Assembly: GCA_016719575.1 (NCBI GenBank)
Contig: JADJYV010000002.1
Location: 186,001-250,000, forward strand
Direction of reading: 5' to 3'
From: Pseudobdellovibrionaceae bacterium
GTDB taxonomy: Bacteria > Bdellovibrionota > Bdellovibrionia > Bdellovibrionales > Bdellovibrionaceae
DNA: 64,000 nt
Shown here piece after piece: positions 46,286 to 55,154 of the stretch. The notes beneath the pieces were generated by a model that was given only the letters and a program-made list of their open reading frames with translations, was not told the DNA's origin and did not search any database. Made by a program: the position numbers and the translations under genes. How positions within the stretch are numbered: position 1 is the first letter of the stretch; every line of letters starts with the position of its first letter.

Positions 46286-46566
46286 TTTCACAAATAGCAT
46301 GTGGGAGAACTCTCCCTCAATGCTCCTTTCCTGGCCGGTTCAGGCCAAATTTAATCCCAAAAACTATACTCACGAACAATCTCGAAGGCTTTCGCGGCTC
46401 CTGAGATCTGTGTTCGGAAATGTTACCAAAATTAGTCACCTTTCAAAAAGGCTCCAAAACGCCAGCACCCAAATTAACGCCGAGCCAGCAAAAGGATTTA
46501 TTTAGTAGACATATATTATCGTGAAGGTAACGTAATCAGAGTTGATGTTTACAAAGGGGATCGCTT
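46286..46566. other. Gene-free 280-bp stretch
   Basis: A 68-codon frame (46299-46505) has no ribosome site and no protein-like features. Nothing else seen. Confidence 0.5.
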
Positions 46567-47835
46567 ATGAAATTTTTAATGCTTACAATCGTTCTGTCAA
46601 TGAGTGCAGCCGCTTATGCTGGCGATGTATTTAAAGAAAAATATTCTATTCAAATTCCACGAGTGAATCAAAATCATCAATCGTTTATGTTTACGATTTA
46701 GCCAAGATGGATCCGCGCGCTCGTGCCTGGAAATGATGGCTTAAGACTCATTGATTTTTCTACCGGGACTATATTGCAATCATTTGCAGGTGCTGAATCG
46801 GTGCAATTTTCGGCGGATGGAACTTTATTGTATGTGACGAGCCAATTTTCATCTTATCTGAAAATCGTAAATGCAAAAGACGGAAAATTATCTTCCAGCT
46901 TCAATTTAAAACTGACAAAGAATGAGTATAAGGCAGCAGCAATTTCAAAAGATAACACGAGAGTTTTGGTTTCATTTAATGATCGAGTTGCTTTGTATGA
47001 TTTATTAACTGGAAGCATACTCAGCACTACTTCAATCAGCGAAAATTTTAGCACTGACTGGAAGTATTCAAAATTAGCAAATATTTCTTCTGATGGTACT
47101 AAGTACTATACGATTTCTCTGGTAGACGCTTCTACTTATACCGTGAGCATTTTTAGTACTAAGGATGGCGTTGAAATCGCTCGGATTCCTGTCACCATTT
47201 CGCAAAATGATTTTTATAAGTATGTCAGCGTAAGCTTTTTAAGCGACAATAATAAGCTGCTCATTCAAACAGATAGTTCGGCAAATGTCTGGAGTGTGAA
47301 TGGGACTGCCCCCCTCGTTGCATGCACAGCTGATAAACTTAGTAGAGTATCGAATGATTTAAGCGAATTAATGTCTGCCAATTATTCCAATTACAGGTTG
47401 GTGATTCGAGATGCCAATAATTGCACTACTAAAAGTACTATAGCTAGCATGTATCATTCTTTTCTTACCTATGCTAATCGCGGCACATCTGATGACAATT
47501 CACTGGTGCTTCTGCATGCCCTTGATCATTCAGATAATTCATATATGGAGCATTTGACAGTTTATAGTGCGGTCACAGGTAAAAGCGTATTAGATTTGGC
47601 TCATAAATCTTTATCTTTGAGTTCAAAGTTTGCAATCTCTCCTGACAATAAGCTTCTCGTAGCCACTCTTCGCGGCCCCGATGCAGTAAAAGTATATAAT
47701 CTAGCGACAGGCCTAGAAGTGCAGGACTTAACTTCTTTAACCCCGGAACTAGCAGATTATACTTTCTCTCCAGACGGTAAATTTATCATCGGCGAAAGCA
47801 CTAATAATAAGCGGATTGTGTTGGAAAGATTCTAA
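46567..47835 (+). pseudogene. Exported beta-propeller (WD40/YVTN-like) protein with two compensating frameshifts
   Basis: ATG 46567 (AAGGGG upstream) begins a signal peptide (KFLMLTIVLSMSAAAYA). The frame hits TAG at 46699, but between about 46672 and 46712 the +1 frame reads SIVYVYDLAKMD, and from there the original frame continues as ALVPGNDGLRLIDFSTG to 47835. One missing A in AAAA near 46670 and one extra C near 46710 explain both shifts. The 370-residue remainder has repeated blades (QFSADGTLLYVTS, AISKDNTRVLVSF, FSPDGKFIIGES) of a seven-bladed-type propeller. A periplasmic binding role is inferred only. The unbroken blades suggest consensus error or recent loss. Confidence 0.65.
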
Positions 47836-48147
47836 TGAGGATTTGCCACTCGTAAGAAATTAGCGAATGTCCTGCTTCTAAACCACTTGATTTTACCTTT
47901 GGGAACAGCAGCTTTTTTTTTGAGTATTATTTTGCGCCCACCTTTTCAAGGTACTCTTTGTTGATCCGTACAGGATTACCTTTTTGTCAAAGAGTGCTTT
48001 TATTGAAGAATTGATATATTTGAGCAAAAGGCTCAGATCCTGTATAACGCAGTAAAGACAAAATCATTCCTTTGTTGACCGCTATCTTCAATGAAATATA
48101 CAAAAAGGATTGCATTGACTGAGTTTCATTACAGCAGAGAGGTAATT
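47836..48147. other. Gene-free 310-bp stretch containing 3' module B
   Basis: No gene. Holds the T9 terminator-like run after AGCAGC (47914-47930) and the module shared with 54.6 kb, listed separately. Confidence 0.6.
47905..48005 (+). repeat. 3' module B, copy 1
   Basis: About 100 bases downstream of the propeller gene: AACAGCAGCTTTTT, TGAGTATTATTTTG, CCCACCTTTTCAAGG, TACTCT, CTTTTTGTCAAAGA. The same ordered blocks occur on the minus strand at 54700-54585 downstream of an unrelated lipoprotein gene, in the same orientation relative to the gene. The core can fold as GAGT ... ACCTT-TTC-AAGGT-ACTC. Confidence 0.7.
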
Positions 48148-48690
48148 ATGACCAAATATGCATTAGTGCTGATATGTTTTTTTGTTAGTGCTTGTGCAAG
48201 TTGGGACAAAGATCGCTTTCAAACTGAGAATGGAAAAAACAAATTAATAGTCGTTAAAGACGAATATTGTACGGCAACCAAAGACACTTACGATAAGGTA
48301 ATCAACGAAGCTATTAGTGTCCGAAGTGATTTGCTCAGAGCAGCTAAGTCTTGTATTTTAGAGGGACCAAAAGGGGCAACATATTTTGCTCAAAAACAAC
48401 GAGTAATGGATTTTTATAATTTTTATCGCTCCACTGGCTATGATAAACTGAACGACAAAAGCCTAAGAAAGTTTAATTCATGCTTTTATGCACTTAACGC
48501 GGCAAATTTTGCTTTCCCCATTGCATTGGATGGTGTGAGTACGGGCTTCGGCGCAGTGATTGCTTATTGTTCAGAAAAAACCCATGAGATTTTTGAAGCC
48601 GCAGATTCGGCCGGTTCTTTTGACAAAGACCTCAAAGCATACGGACAAAAAGAACTCGAGGATGCTATAGGCAAATCAAATTTGCCATAA
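48148..48690 (+). CDS. Lipoprotein of unknown function
   Basis: About 180 residues. Lipobox signal peptide (ALVLICFFVSACASW) predicts lipid anchoring at the cysteine. Four further cysteines (YCTAT, SCILEG, SCFYAL, YCSEK) suggest two disulfides. Mostly helical. ATG 48148 is preceded by AGAGAGG; the longer frame from 48091 has no ribosome site. No recognised family. Confidence 0.65.
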   Translation: MTKYALVLICFFVSACASWDKDRFQTENGKNKLIVVKDEYCTATKDTYDKVINEAISVRSDLLRAAKSCILEGPKGATYFAQKQRVMDFYNFYRSTGYDKLNDKSLRKFNSCFYALNAANFAFPIALDGVSTGFGAVIAYCSEKTHEIFEAADSAGSFDKDLKAYGQKELEDAIGKSNLP

Positions 48691-49102
48691 ACCCCTTTCT
48701 ACCTTGGCTGAGATTGGTTTCGGACTCATAGGAAAAATGGGCTTCCGTCGGAGCGATTTGCAGAGTTGTCCCCGGCAACAATGTTGAACTAAAAAATTGT
48801 TGCTTGGCCGCGTTGGGGACAATTCTTGGTTTGGCCAGATGAGCTGGAATTTCAGGGCGACCAGAAATTCTCAATCATCTGACCACGAGCGTGGGGACGA
48901 AAAAAAGATCTGCGCCCATCCTTGAGCTTTGATCGCCAGCGATCAAAAGCTGTCCCCAACCACCAAAATTGTCCGGTGCCACAATGCTTATAAACCAATA
49001 GAAACGAGCTGAGCCTGGGAAGGATTGGGTTTTGGCACAGTGAATCTTGCGAAGTGACGTTGGTTAGTGGAACCTTGAAACAATCTTTTCAAGGAGAATC
49101 AA
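48691..49102. other. 410-bp intergenic stretch with three consecutive stem-loops
   Basis: No gene. It contains TTGTCCCC..CAACAAT..ATTGTTG..GGGGACAA (48766-48822, nested stems), CAGATGA..AATTTC..GAAATT..TCATCTG (48836-48881, nested stems), and AGCTTTGATCG..CGATCAAAAGCT (about 48925-48951). Confidence 0.7.
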
Positions 49103-49620
49103 GTGAAAAATATTTTCTTTGCTCTCGTCATGTTTGGATGTTCATCGGCGTTTGCAACAGACCCCTGGCTCAAAAGTGCAGTTAAAATTGAATTGTGCAC
49201 GTTGATTTTCTAAACGGCTCAAAAACAACGGTTTCACAGATTGACGCAATTTCTTACATTCTTGAGAGTGCCACTGCGGGAAAGTTAGTGATCAATGGCC
49301 ATAACTATAATTGTGACGGGGCTGGAAAAGGAACGCATATCCACACGGGCGTTACTTCCTACTACTGTATTTTTAAAGAGGACAGCTTCATCCAAATGTA
49401 CCGAACTGAGGTCAAACTCTCATCGGACAGTGATATCGTCACGACAGTTTTACAAAACTATTTTGATCACTGGAGTGCTGACAAAAGACTCATGATGAAT
49501 GTTGGTCACGACTCAACAACTGAGAAGGTTCAGCAAAAAACCAATAGCTACCTTGAGCCCAACTTTCAAAACGATCAGATTGATTTAGTCACTTCAGCGG
49601 GATTGGTTTCAGAGTTCTAA
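49103..49620 (+). pseudogene. Small secreted protein, frameshifted after the signal peptide
   Basis: GTG 49103 with AAGGAG upstream begins a signal peptide (KNIFFALVMFGCSSAFA) and continues DPWLKSAVKIELC before losing frame. The mature part resumes at about 49195 (HVDFLNGSKTTVSQIDAISY) and runs 140 residues to 49620. A one-base loss in the sequence GAATTGTGCACG joins them as KIEL-x-HVDFLNG. The product is an unrecognised periplasmic protein with two cysteines (YNCDG, YYCIF). Directly followed by module A. Confidence 0.6.
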
Positions 49621-49650
49621 AAAATGCATTAATTGAATTTTGACCAAATT

Positions 49651-49950
49651 CACTTCTTCTTGGGTTTCTAAAATCCAAAGCACCTGAGCCTTTTGAAGCC
49701 ACAGGTGCCCTTGCGCTGTTCGTAAGTTCGAACACCCTAAGAAGGCAGTCCTTCCTGATTCGTCCAGGATTCAGAGCCTTCTAGTCATGGACCGCTTTCT
49801 CAAAAAAAGCGGTCAGATCGATTAAAATCGTCGCTATGTGGAAACGACAACCTGCCGCGATTGATTAGTTTCGTATACAGTATACTTTTCCACTGATGAA
49901 CTGATGAGTCTTCTCCTTCGACCAGTCCCAGCCATTCTTGCAGTTTAGGC
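49651..49950. repeat. 3' module A, copy 1: 300-bp element with five stem-loops
   Basis: Nearly identical to 57722-57937 plus 58600-58686. Five stems in a row: GCACCTG/CAGGTGC (49680, 49702), GTTCG/CGAAC (49718, 49729), AGAAGGC/GCCTTCT with inner TCCT/AGGA (49740, 49776), GACCGCTTT/AAAGCGGTC (49790, 49806) and CGATT/AATCG (49819, 49826). The last 86 bases are also the 3' end of the convergent gene at 49865. Confidence 0.85.
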
Positions 49951-51166
49951 CTTTAAAGCGCTCGATCTCAGCTGCATAGAGTGGGCGGCCTGAGGGAACG
50001 AGTGCGATCCGAGTTCCCTTCGACGTGCTCATGAAGAAGTCGACTTCTAGTGAAGACCAATTGTCGGTTTTAAACCATAAATGAGTCAATGAAGGCAGAG
50101 ACTTAAGTGGGTTCTTGTCGGCCAGCTCTCGATGGGAATTCCCGAAACTCATGCAAAGAGTCGCTTCTTTGACCCCGGTCAAACCTCGCAGAGAATCTTT
50201 CTTCACGATAAAGCTAGGGACTTGGACATAGTTTGTCTTTCCTGTTTCACTGATGTCGCACAAGACAAGTCGTCGAAGCGGCGACTTACTCAAAGCCAAA
50301 AAAGCATTGGCCTTGATCGGTACCATTTTTGCCGGTTCTGACACGAGAACAAGTTCTTCCAGGGCAGGCAATTCGCCAAAATCTCCAGGCGTGAGTAGGG
50401 CCACCCGATGCAACTCCAGGCGCTTGAGTTTTTTAAATATCTTTGTTACAGATAGTTTTTGCGAAGCTTGGGGGCTCCAGTTCGACGTTAGATGCATAAG
50501 TCCCGACCACACCTGAGGGTCAAGACTCTGCCAATTGGGCGCGACCACATTTAATTTTTCCAAGTCTAATCCTATCAGATCATCGCTTAAGATTTTCTCA
50601 ACCGAATCGCCTTCGTGAAATTCTAAAGTGTGGATTTTTAGAAGATCTTTTTCTGTTATCTTATCACAGGAAGTTCCGCCAAAAGACCTCTCAAGCGCGG
50701 CTCGCATCGCAGGTGAGCGAGTGCAGACGCGAGCGCGGTCGAACAAAGAACTCAGCTGGTACTGCCGGTCGTCGACGCCAGCGATGTTCAGATATTCGTG
50801 TAACACCAGACGACGGCGTTCGAAGCCGCTTGCAATTGTGTCCCATGCCGATCGACTGATCACGATTTCGGGCGGCGTTTTCTGAGGATGATTGATGGCA
50901 TCGACCTTTTTTCCCGAATCAATATCGGAGAGAGTGTCCGCACTACTACGAACTTTCGTCTGAGAGATTGCGGACTCCAGCTTCGCTGTGTCGATCCCTG
51001 GAATCGGCTGCGCTTTTAAATCCTTCAAGAGTAATTGAGCCATGGCAACGAATTCGGAAGCCCGCCCATCACCACCATGGCCCGTTTCATGTCCCGCACG
51101 AACTTCAAAGACGAATTGGCAAACGATCAAAATAGTTAGGGAAAAATATTTCAGGGCTCCATTCAT
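49865..51166 (-). CDS. Exported leucine-rich-type protein of unknown function
   Basis: 433 residues. Signal peptide (KYFSLTILIVCQFVFEVRAG). After a region with DDRQYQLSSLFDRARVCTRSP, the middle contains leucine-periodic blocks (LTSNWSPQASQKL, FKKLKRLELHRVALLTPGDFGELPALEELVLVSEPA, LPSLTHLWFKTDNW) that look like degenerate leucine-rich repeats. C-terminal cysteines (GLNCKNGW, GKVYCIRN). ATG overlaps the stop of the upstream regulator (ATGA), so expression is coupled to it. Last 86 bases duplicated at 58600. Confidence 0.6.
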   Translation of the reverse strand: MNGALKYFSLTILIVCQFVFEVRAGHETGHGGDGRASEFVAMAQLLLKDLKAQPIPGIDTAKLESAISQTKVRSSADTLSDIDSGKKVDAINHPQKTPPEIVISRSAWDTIASGFERRRLVLHEYLNIAGVDDRQYQLSSLFDRARVCTRSPAMRAALERSFGGTSCDKITEKDLLKIHTLEFHEGDSVEKILSDDLIGLDLEKLNVVAPNWQSLDPQVWSGLMHLTSNWSPQASQKLSVTKIFKKLKRLELHRVALLTPGDFGELPALEELVLVSEPAKMVPIKANAFLALSKSPLRRLVLCDISETGKTNYVQVPSFIVKKDSLRGLTGVKEATLCMSFGNSHRELADKNPLKSLPSLTHLWFKTDNWSSLEVDFFMSTSKGTRIALVPSGRPLYAAEIERFKGLNCKNGWDWSKEKTHQFISGKVYCIRN

Positions 51167-51981
51167 GACTTCTCCTTTATTTGAGACAGGGGAAACAGTT
51201 GGATGGCCAACCTATAAACTTGCTTTTTCTCGCCGCCCTCAAGGTAAGCGCAAAGACGCCGCCTGAATGCTCGAATTCGTCGATTGGCTTCGACGATGCG
51301 GCGAGGGTCAATCGCCATCGTCATTCCTGAAAAATCAGAGGCTTCAAGCAGACCTTCGTCATCAAGACGATCCAAAACAGCGCTTGCCAGATCTAGAAAC
51401 TGACGATTGGTTCGACGCGCACCAAGATTCCGGACCCTGTCGCTCGTCGTAAACTGGCGGCCGCTAAATCGCAGTTTTCCTTTCGGCGTCTTCTCAATCA
51501 GCTTAAGTCTTAACAGTCTCTCGACAGCCGCTTCCGCTTGAATTTTTGTGAGTCCCAGGCGCTCAGCAATCCAAGATCCATCGGATTTGAATTCGCGCGT
51601 CTCCATCAAAGACAAGATCGCGAAATAGTACCAGTCCGACAGAAGCGCAATTTGATCGGTGTCGAGTTCGGTGAAAGTTTCGGGATCGGATTTATTTTCC
51701 GAAGCCTCGTTGATTAAGCGAGCCGCCAGCAAGGGCTTATCGATTTGCAAACGATGCAGGAGTTTTACCGCCGCCTGTTTAGAAACGGCTCGCTTTCCAT
51801 TGAGGATGCGCGACAAAGTGGCGGCACTGATTCCAAGCTGTTTCGCGTAAGCCCTGAGCGAAAACAGAGGGTTTCGAGCTTGCTTCTCATTAAACTCTTC
51901 TTTCAAAAGAGCAAAGAGCCGGCTTTGAGGCAGCGGCAATGCTGGCAGATTGAGTGAATCGAAATGGTTTTGTGATTCCAT
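51163..51981 (-). CDS. TIGR02147-family DNA-binding regulator
   Basis: 272 residues. N-terminal helix-turn-helix (FSLRAYAKQLGISAATLSRILNGKRAVS) followed by the characteristic TIGR02147 body (ALLSDWYYFAILSLMETREFKSDGSWIAERLGLTKIQAEAAVERLLRLKLIEKT). This family is abundant in Bdellovibrio and Fibrobacter, usually next to secreted-protein genes. Presumably regulates itself and the coupled exported protein. The base composition is higher in GC than most of the island. Confidence 0.8.
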   Translation of the reverse strand: MESQNHFDSLNLPALPLPQSRLFALLKEEFNEKQARNPLFSLRAYAKQLGISAATLSRILNGKRAVSKQAAVKLLHRLQIDKPLLAARLINEASENKSDPETFTELDTDQIALLSDWYYFAILSLMETREFKSDGSWIAERLGLTKIQAEAAVERLLRLKLIEKTPKGKLRFSGRQFTTSDRVRNLGARRTNRQFLDLASAVLDRLDDEGLLEASDFSGMTMAIDPRRIVEANRRIRAFRRRLCAYLEGGEKKQVYRLAIQLFPLSQIKEKS

Positions 51982-52142
51982 ATTTTATCTTTTACACACT
52001 TCAAACCTGTTGCGCAATAGAAACGCAACACATTGTTGCGTTTTAGGTCTATTTACCTTGAAACATTTTTAAGTAGCATGCAAAAGGACTTCGTGGCGCT
52101 CTCTGTAACGTCGTTCACATACCACATAAAGGAGATTTAAAT

Positions 52143-52592
52143 ATGGCAATTCTTACAACTAAACTTTTGATTCCGGTCCTGATGATAACGGCACTCGCCG
52201 CGACAGAGCCAGCGCATTCCGCCCCGTTAAGGCCCGTCTATTCAGATGATCGCCAAAGAGTCACGTACCGGTCCGAATCCTCGGCTCAACCTGAAGTCGA
52301 ATTTTCGCGATGGCGCGGGGGTCACGACAGGGAGATCACTCGCTGTGTTCTGATCGGAACTCTTGTCGAGCAGGTGGGCAAGTACGGACAAGCAGTTGTT
52401 TCAATCAATGGACAAATCCACACATCCCCAGTTTCAGACGGCTACTATGGTTCTTATGGCCGGCCCCATGTCGTTTTTGAATGTTCCGATAAAGCTGTCC
52501 AGGGAAGTTTTGTGTTCCAAAGTAGCGATGGCTCGATTGTCGTCGATAATGATAGCAAAGTTTTCTTGTTCGATTTTCCTGAACTCCCGTAG
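52143..52592 (+). CDS. Secreted protein of unknown function
   Basis: 149 residues. Signal peptide (LLIPVLMITALAATEPAHS). Mature part has two cysteines (ITRCVLIG, VFECSDKA), probably one disulfide, and beta-rich glycine-containing turns (DGYYGSYGRPHVVF). ATG 52143 follows AAGGAG. Unrecognised. Confidence 0.6.
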   Translation: MAILTTKLLIPVLMITALAATEPAHSAPLRPVYSDDRQRVTYRSESSAQPEVEFSRWRGGHDREITRCVLIGTLVEQVGKYGQAVVSINGQIHTSPVSDGYYGSYGRPHVVFECSDKAVQGSFVFQSSDGSIVVDNDSKVFLFDFPELP

Positions 52593-52642
52593 GTCATCAA
52601 AGAAGTTGCTAGTAACCCAAGTGTTCAAAGGAGACCTAACTC

Positions 52643-53647
52643 ATGACAAATAATATCATGGGCCGACGAGAATTTATTCAAACCACCGCGAAAGTTATAG
52701 CGGCTACAACTCTTGCTAGCTCCATCGGACCTCCTCGAGCTTTGGGGGCGCCTGCCCCGGTCATTCTCATTACAGGGACGAGTTCAGGCTTTGGTTTTCG
52801 AATGGCTCTGACCTTTGCACGAGCCGGCTATAAAACATACGCAAGCATGCGAAACATTGCAGCGGAGAATCAGGAGTCGGCGCAGAGTCTTCGTGAAGCA
52901 GCTCGACACGAAGGGCTTTTTCTCGAAGTCATTGAGCTTGACGTAACGGCCACGGAGCAAGCGAAAGGTGTCGTTGATGAAATAATGCGGCGAGAAGGCC
53001 GAATTGATATTCTCATCAACAATGCCGGAGCCTTCGTGTTTACTCCAATAGAGATTGTTCCACGTGACCTGTGGGATTTTCAGATGCGGACAAATGTCTA
53101 TGGACCCATGGAGTTGGTCGGCCTCGTTATGCCCCATATGCGCGCACAAAGAGTGGGGCTTATCATTCAGGTGAGCTCTCGTGTCGGGAGCTTCGTCATC
53201 CCGGGCATCAGTTTGTACGCCACGAGCAAGTTTGCATTGGAGGCCGCAAGTGAGGCCGCTCATTATGAAGCCACTCACCAAGGGATCGATTTCGCGATCA
53301 TTCAACCTGGCGCCTTTAATACTGAAGTCAACAGGAATGCCAGAAAAATCTTTGCAGCGATCACAATGCCTCTTATTCTGAAGGAGAGGCCCGCAGGAGA
53401 AAGTCACTACCGAAATTTTTTGCAAACACTTGACGGAAACTTTTCGGGTCAACCACCAAGAGATCCACAAGAAGTCGCGAACCTAGCTCTCAGAATTGCC
53501 GAAACTCCTCGATCAGAAAGAGTCTTAAGATATCCAGTGGGTGACGCTTGGGAGATAGATCCTTTGAGAAATCGAAACCAACAAATTGCGAATTTTCAAA
53601 GACAAGCTATGCAAGATGCAGGATTCAGCCACCTCTATCGACCTTGA
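52643..53647 (+). CDS. Tat-exported short-chain dehydrogenase/reductase
   Basis: 334 residues. Twin-arginine signal GRREFIQ (residues 7-13) with a hydrophobic h-region ending ALGAPA. Rossmann domain: cofactor loop TGTSSGFG (44-51), NNAG (126-129), catalytic Ser (178/179), Tyr192 and Lys196 (YATSK). Oxidoreductase of unknown substrate, predicted to act in the periplasm, which is unusual for an SDR needing NAD(P). ATG 52643 has GGAG upstream. Confidence 0.85.
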   Translation: MTNNIMGRREFIQTTAKVIAATTLASSIGPPRALGAPAPVILITGTSSGFGFRMALTFARAGYKTYASMRNIAAENQESAQSLREAARHEGLFLEVIELDVTATEQAKGVVDEIMRREGRIDILINNAGAFVFTPIEIVPRDLWDFQMRTNVYGPMELVGLVMPHMRAQRVGLIIQVSSRVGSFVIPGISLYATSKFALEAASEAAHYEATHQGIDFAIIQPGAFNTEVNRNARKIFAAITMPLILKERPAGESHYRNFLQTLDGNFSGQPPRDPQEVANLALRIAETPRSERVLRYPVGDAWEIDPLRNRNQQIANFQRQAMQDAGFSHLYRP

Positions 53648-53845
53648 ATGCCCTTATGGAAAACAAGAAAAACTTCAAAAGACGAAAAATCACGGGCAGA
53701 AATGCCGGTCAATTGGGATTGGAAAAATTGGTATAAAGGTATGTGGAATCCAGAGGATGATACCCTTTTTGCACCCAAGCGAGTTGGCATTGGATGGACT
53801 ACAAATTTCCATGCCTTATTGAAAAAGACACGTCTTCTAAAATAG
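53648..53845 (+). CDS. Small DUF5808-like protein
   Basis: 65 residues. The C-terminal part DDTLFAPKRVGIGWTTNF fits the DUF5808 signature (DPRLFVPKR.G.G.T.NF). Its ATG directly follows the SDR stop TGA, so translation is coupled to it. Alternative start ATG 53704 gives only the domain. Confidence 0.55.
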   Translation: MPLWKTRKTSKDEKSRAEMPVNWDWKNWYKGMWNPEDDTLFAPKRVGIGWTTNFHALLKKTRLLK

Positions 53846-53928
53846 GGACTAACATCCATTCAAAGGAAGTACGGTTAAATAGCTATTCCATTTGAATTTT
53901 ATAATCGGTGGTAGAATCAATTTTGAGT

Positions 53929-54468
53929 CTATATATATTTTTGAGCTTCAATTTCTAAATCCTGATTTAATTTAGGAATGGATGCCACAAAAGTTACGTC
54001 ATTTGATTCATACCCAGATTCCACTGCGAACAAATGTTCTTTATCGAAAACAATTGGCACTTCAAGCGGAGGAAGAAGTTGGGAATCTTTGACGCCCCAA
54101 CCACGATTATATTGCGTAGAGCTTAAGTGAGTAGATTCAACTAAACTCCAATCACCTTCAGAATACTTATATTTCAATGACTTTCCTTCGATGCGAATTC
54201 TAGAACCAAGGGTTCCATCGATATATAACTTAAACAAGAGTTTACCATCCTTATAGTACAAATGTACTTGCCCATTTTTATTCCATCGTATTTCAGATAA
54301 TAACTCGAAGATCCTATTCGAGTTATAAAACTATCACATTTAGATTTATCAGCTGTTCTGAAGGATGGAGTATCTGTTTCTGATACGCTTTGATGCTCTC
54401 TTATAAGCCATGGGGCACATGAGTTTTAAAACAACAGATAAAAAACAAATATAAATTAATTTATTCAT
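53929..54468 (-). pseudogene. Lipoprotein with two single-base frameshifts
   Basis: ATG 54468 begins NKLIYICFLSVVL. One extra A in AAAA shifts the frame; with three A the lipobox NSCAPW appears. The second frame runs SKCDSFITRIGSSSYYLKYDGIK, then a missing A in an A run shifts it again to NGQVHLYYKDGKLLFKLYIDG and on to the stop at 53929. The result is a lipoprotein of about 178 residues with lysine- and tyrosine-rich beta-type repeats. Both breaks are homopolymers, so this may be intact in reality. Confidence 0.55.
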
Positions 54469-54725
54469 TTTGGTAAAGTATCATGCTAACCAGTGCACCA
54501 CAAACTTTGCAGCAAAACCAAAACCTTTTCGGCTAACCGCAATATATTGCGACCTGAGAATTTTGATCCCCTTTTTGCAGTTCTTTGATAGAAGCGGTCT
54601 TTGACAAAAAGGTCCTATATTAGAGTGCCTTGAAAAGGTGGGTTCAAAATAACACTCAAAAAAGAAAAAGCTGCTGTCCCAAAAGGCTCAGCAGCCTCAA
54701 GTTTTACAATTTCAGAAACAAGGGG
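54469..54725. other. 257-bp intergenic stretch with 3' module B
   Basis: No gene. Carries module B copy 2 and the terminator of the minus-strand lipoprotein gene. Confidence 0.5.
54585..54700 (-). repeat. 3' module B, copy 2, with terminator
   Basis: Read on the minus strand: hairpin GCTGCTGAGCC ... GGGACAGCAGC followed by TTTTTCTTTTTT (terminator), then TGAGTGTTATTTTG, CCCACCTTTTCAAGG, CACTCT and CTTTTTGTCAAAGA. Same order as copy 1. Confidence 0.7.
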
Positions 54726-55102
54726 TTACGGAGAAGTAAAATCTTCAGGCACCTTAAATTTCCCAACCTCTTTCGAATCAATCAAAATCTCAACAGTTGA
54801 CGGTGCTGACAGTCGAACTTGTAGTTGGACCTTTTCGTGCGATCTCAATGTAAACTTGTCTTCTCCGCCGCCGCCAATTTCGCGATAAATGCCAGGTAAA
54901 ATGCGCTCGCCGAGCGTGATAGGGCATGCCAACCTCTTGATGCGGGTTCTACTTCATCATTATCTACGCCATTCCTTGCGCAAACTCTGAATTGTTCGTG
55001 ATCGATTTTGGAATCACAAGATGCTAAAGATATAATTCCTAAATTAACTTCTTCAATTAGTAAGAGGATAATTAAAGTTATCCAGACTAAAGGAATAGCA
55101 AC
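54726..55102 (-). pseudogene. Lipoprotein gene truncated by an IS element and frameshifted
   Basis: From the IS edge, VAIPLVWITLIILLLIEEVNLGIISLASC gives the end of a signal peptide with a lipobox (LASC), then DSKIDHEQFRVCARNGVDNDEVEPASR. The frame changes near 54930 (GGG to GG) into LACPITLGERILPGIYREIGGGG ... VPEDFTSP. The native start is missing: the first 12 residues of the open frame are encoded by the IS terminus (55103-55138). Followed by module B and terminator. Confidence 0.6.
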
Positions 55103-55154
55103 TAGGGCGGTTCTCCCAAGATTCTGTGTGTCAAGCATCCTGAGTTAGGTGGCG

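Noticed and set aside
46299..46505. 68-codon frame in the island
   Set aside because: No ribosome site and no protein-like features.
48665..48874. Minus-strand 69-codon frame
   Set aside because: Runs through the stem-loop region; arises from inverted repeats.
48691..49080. Integron attC sites
   Set aside because: The nested stems recall attC but the required RYYYAAC and GTTRRRY ends are not both present, and no integron integrase is in the window.
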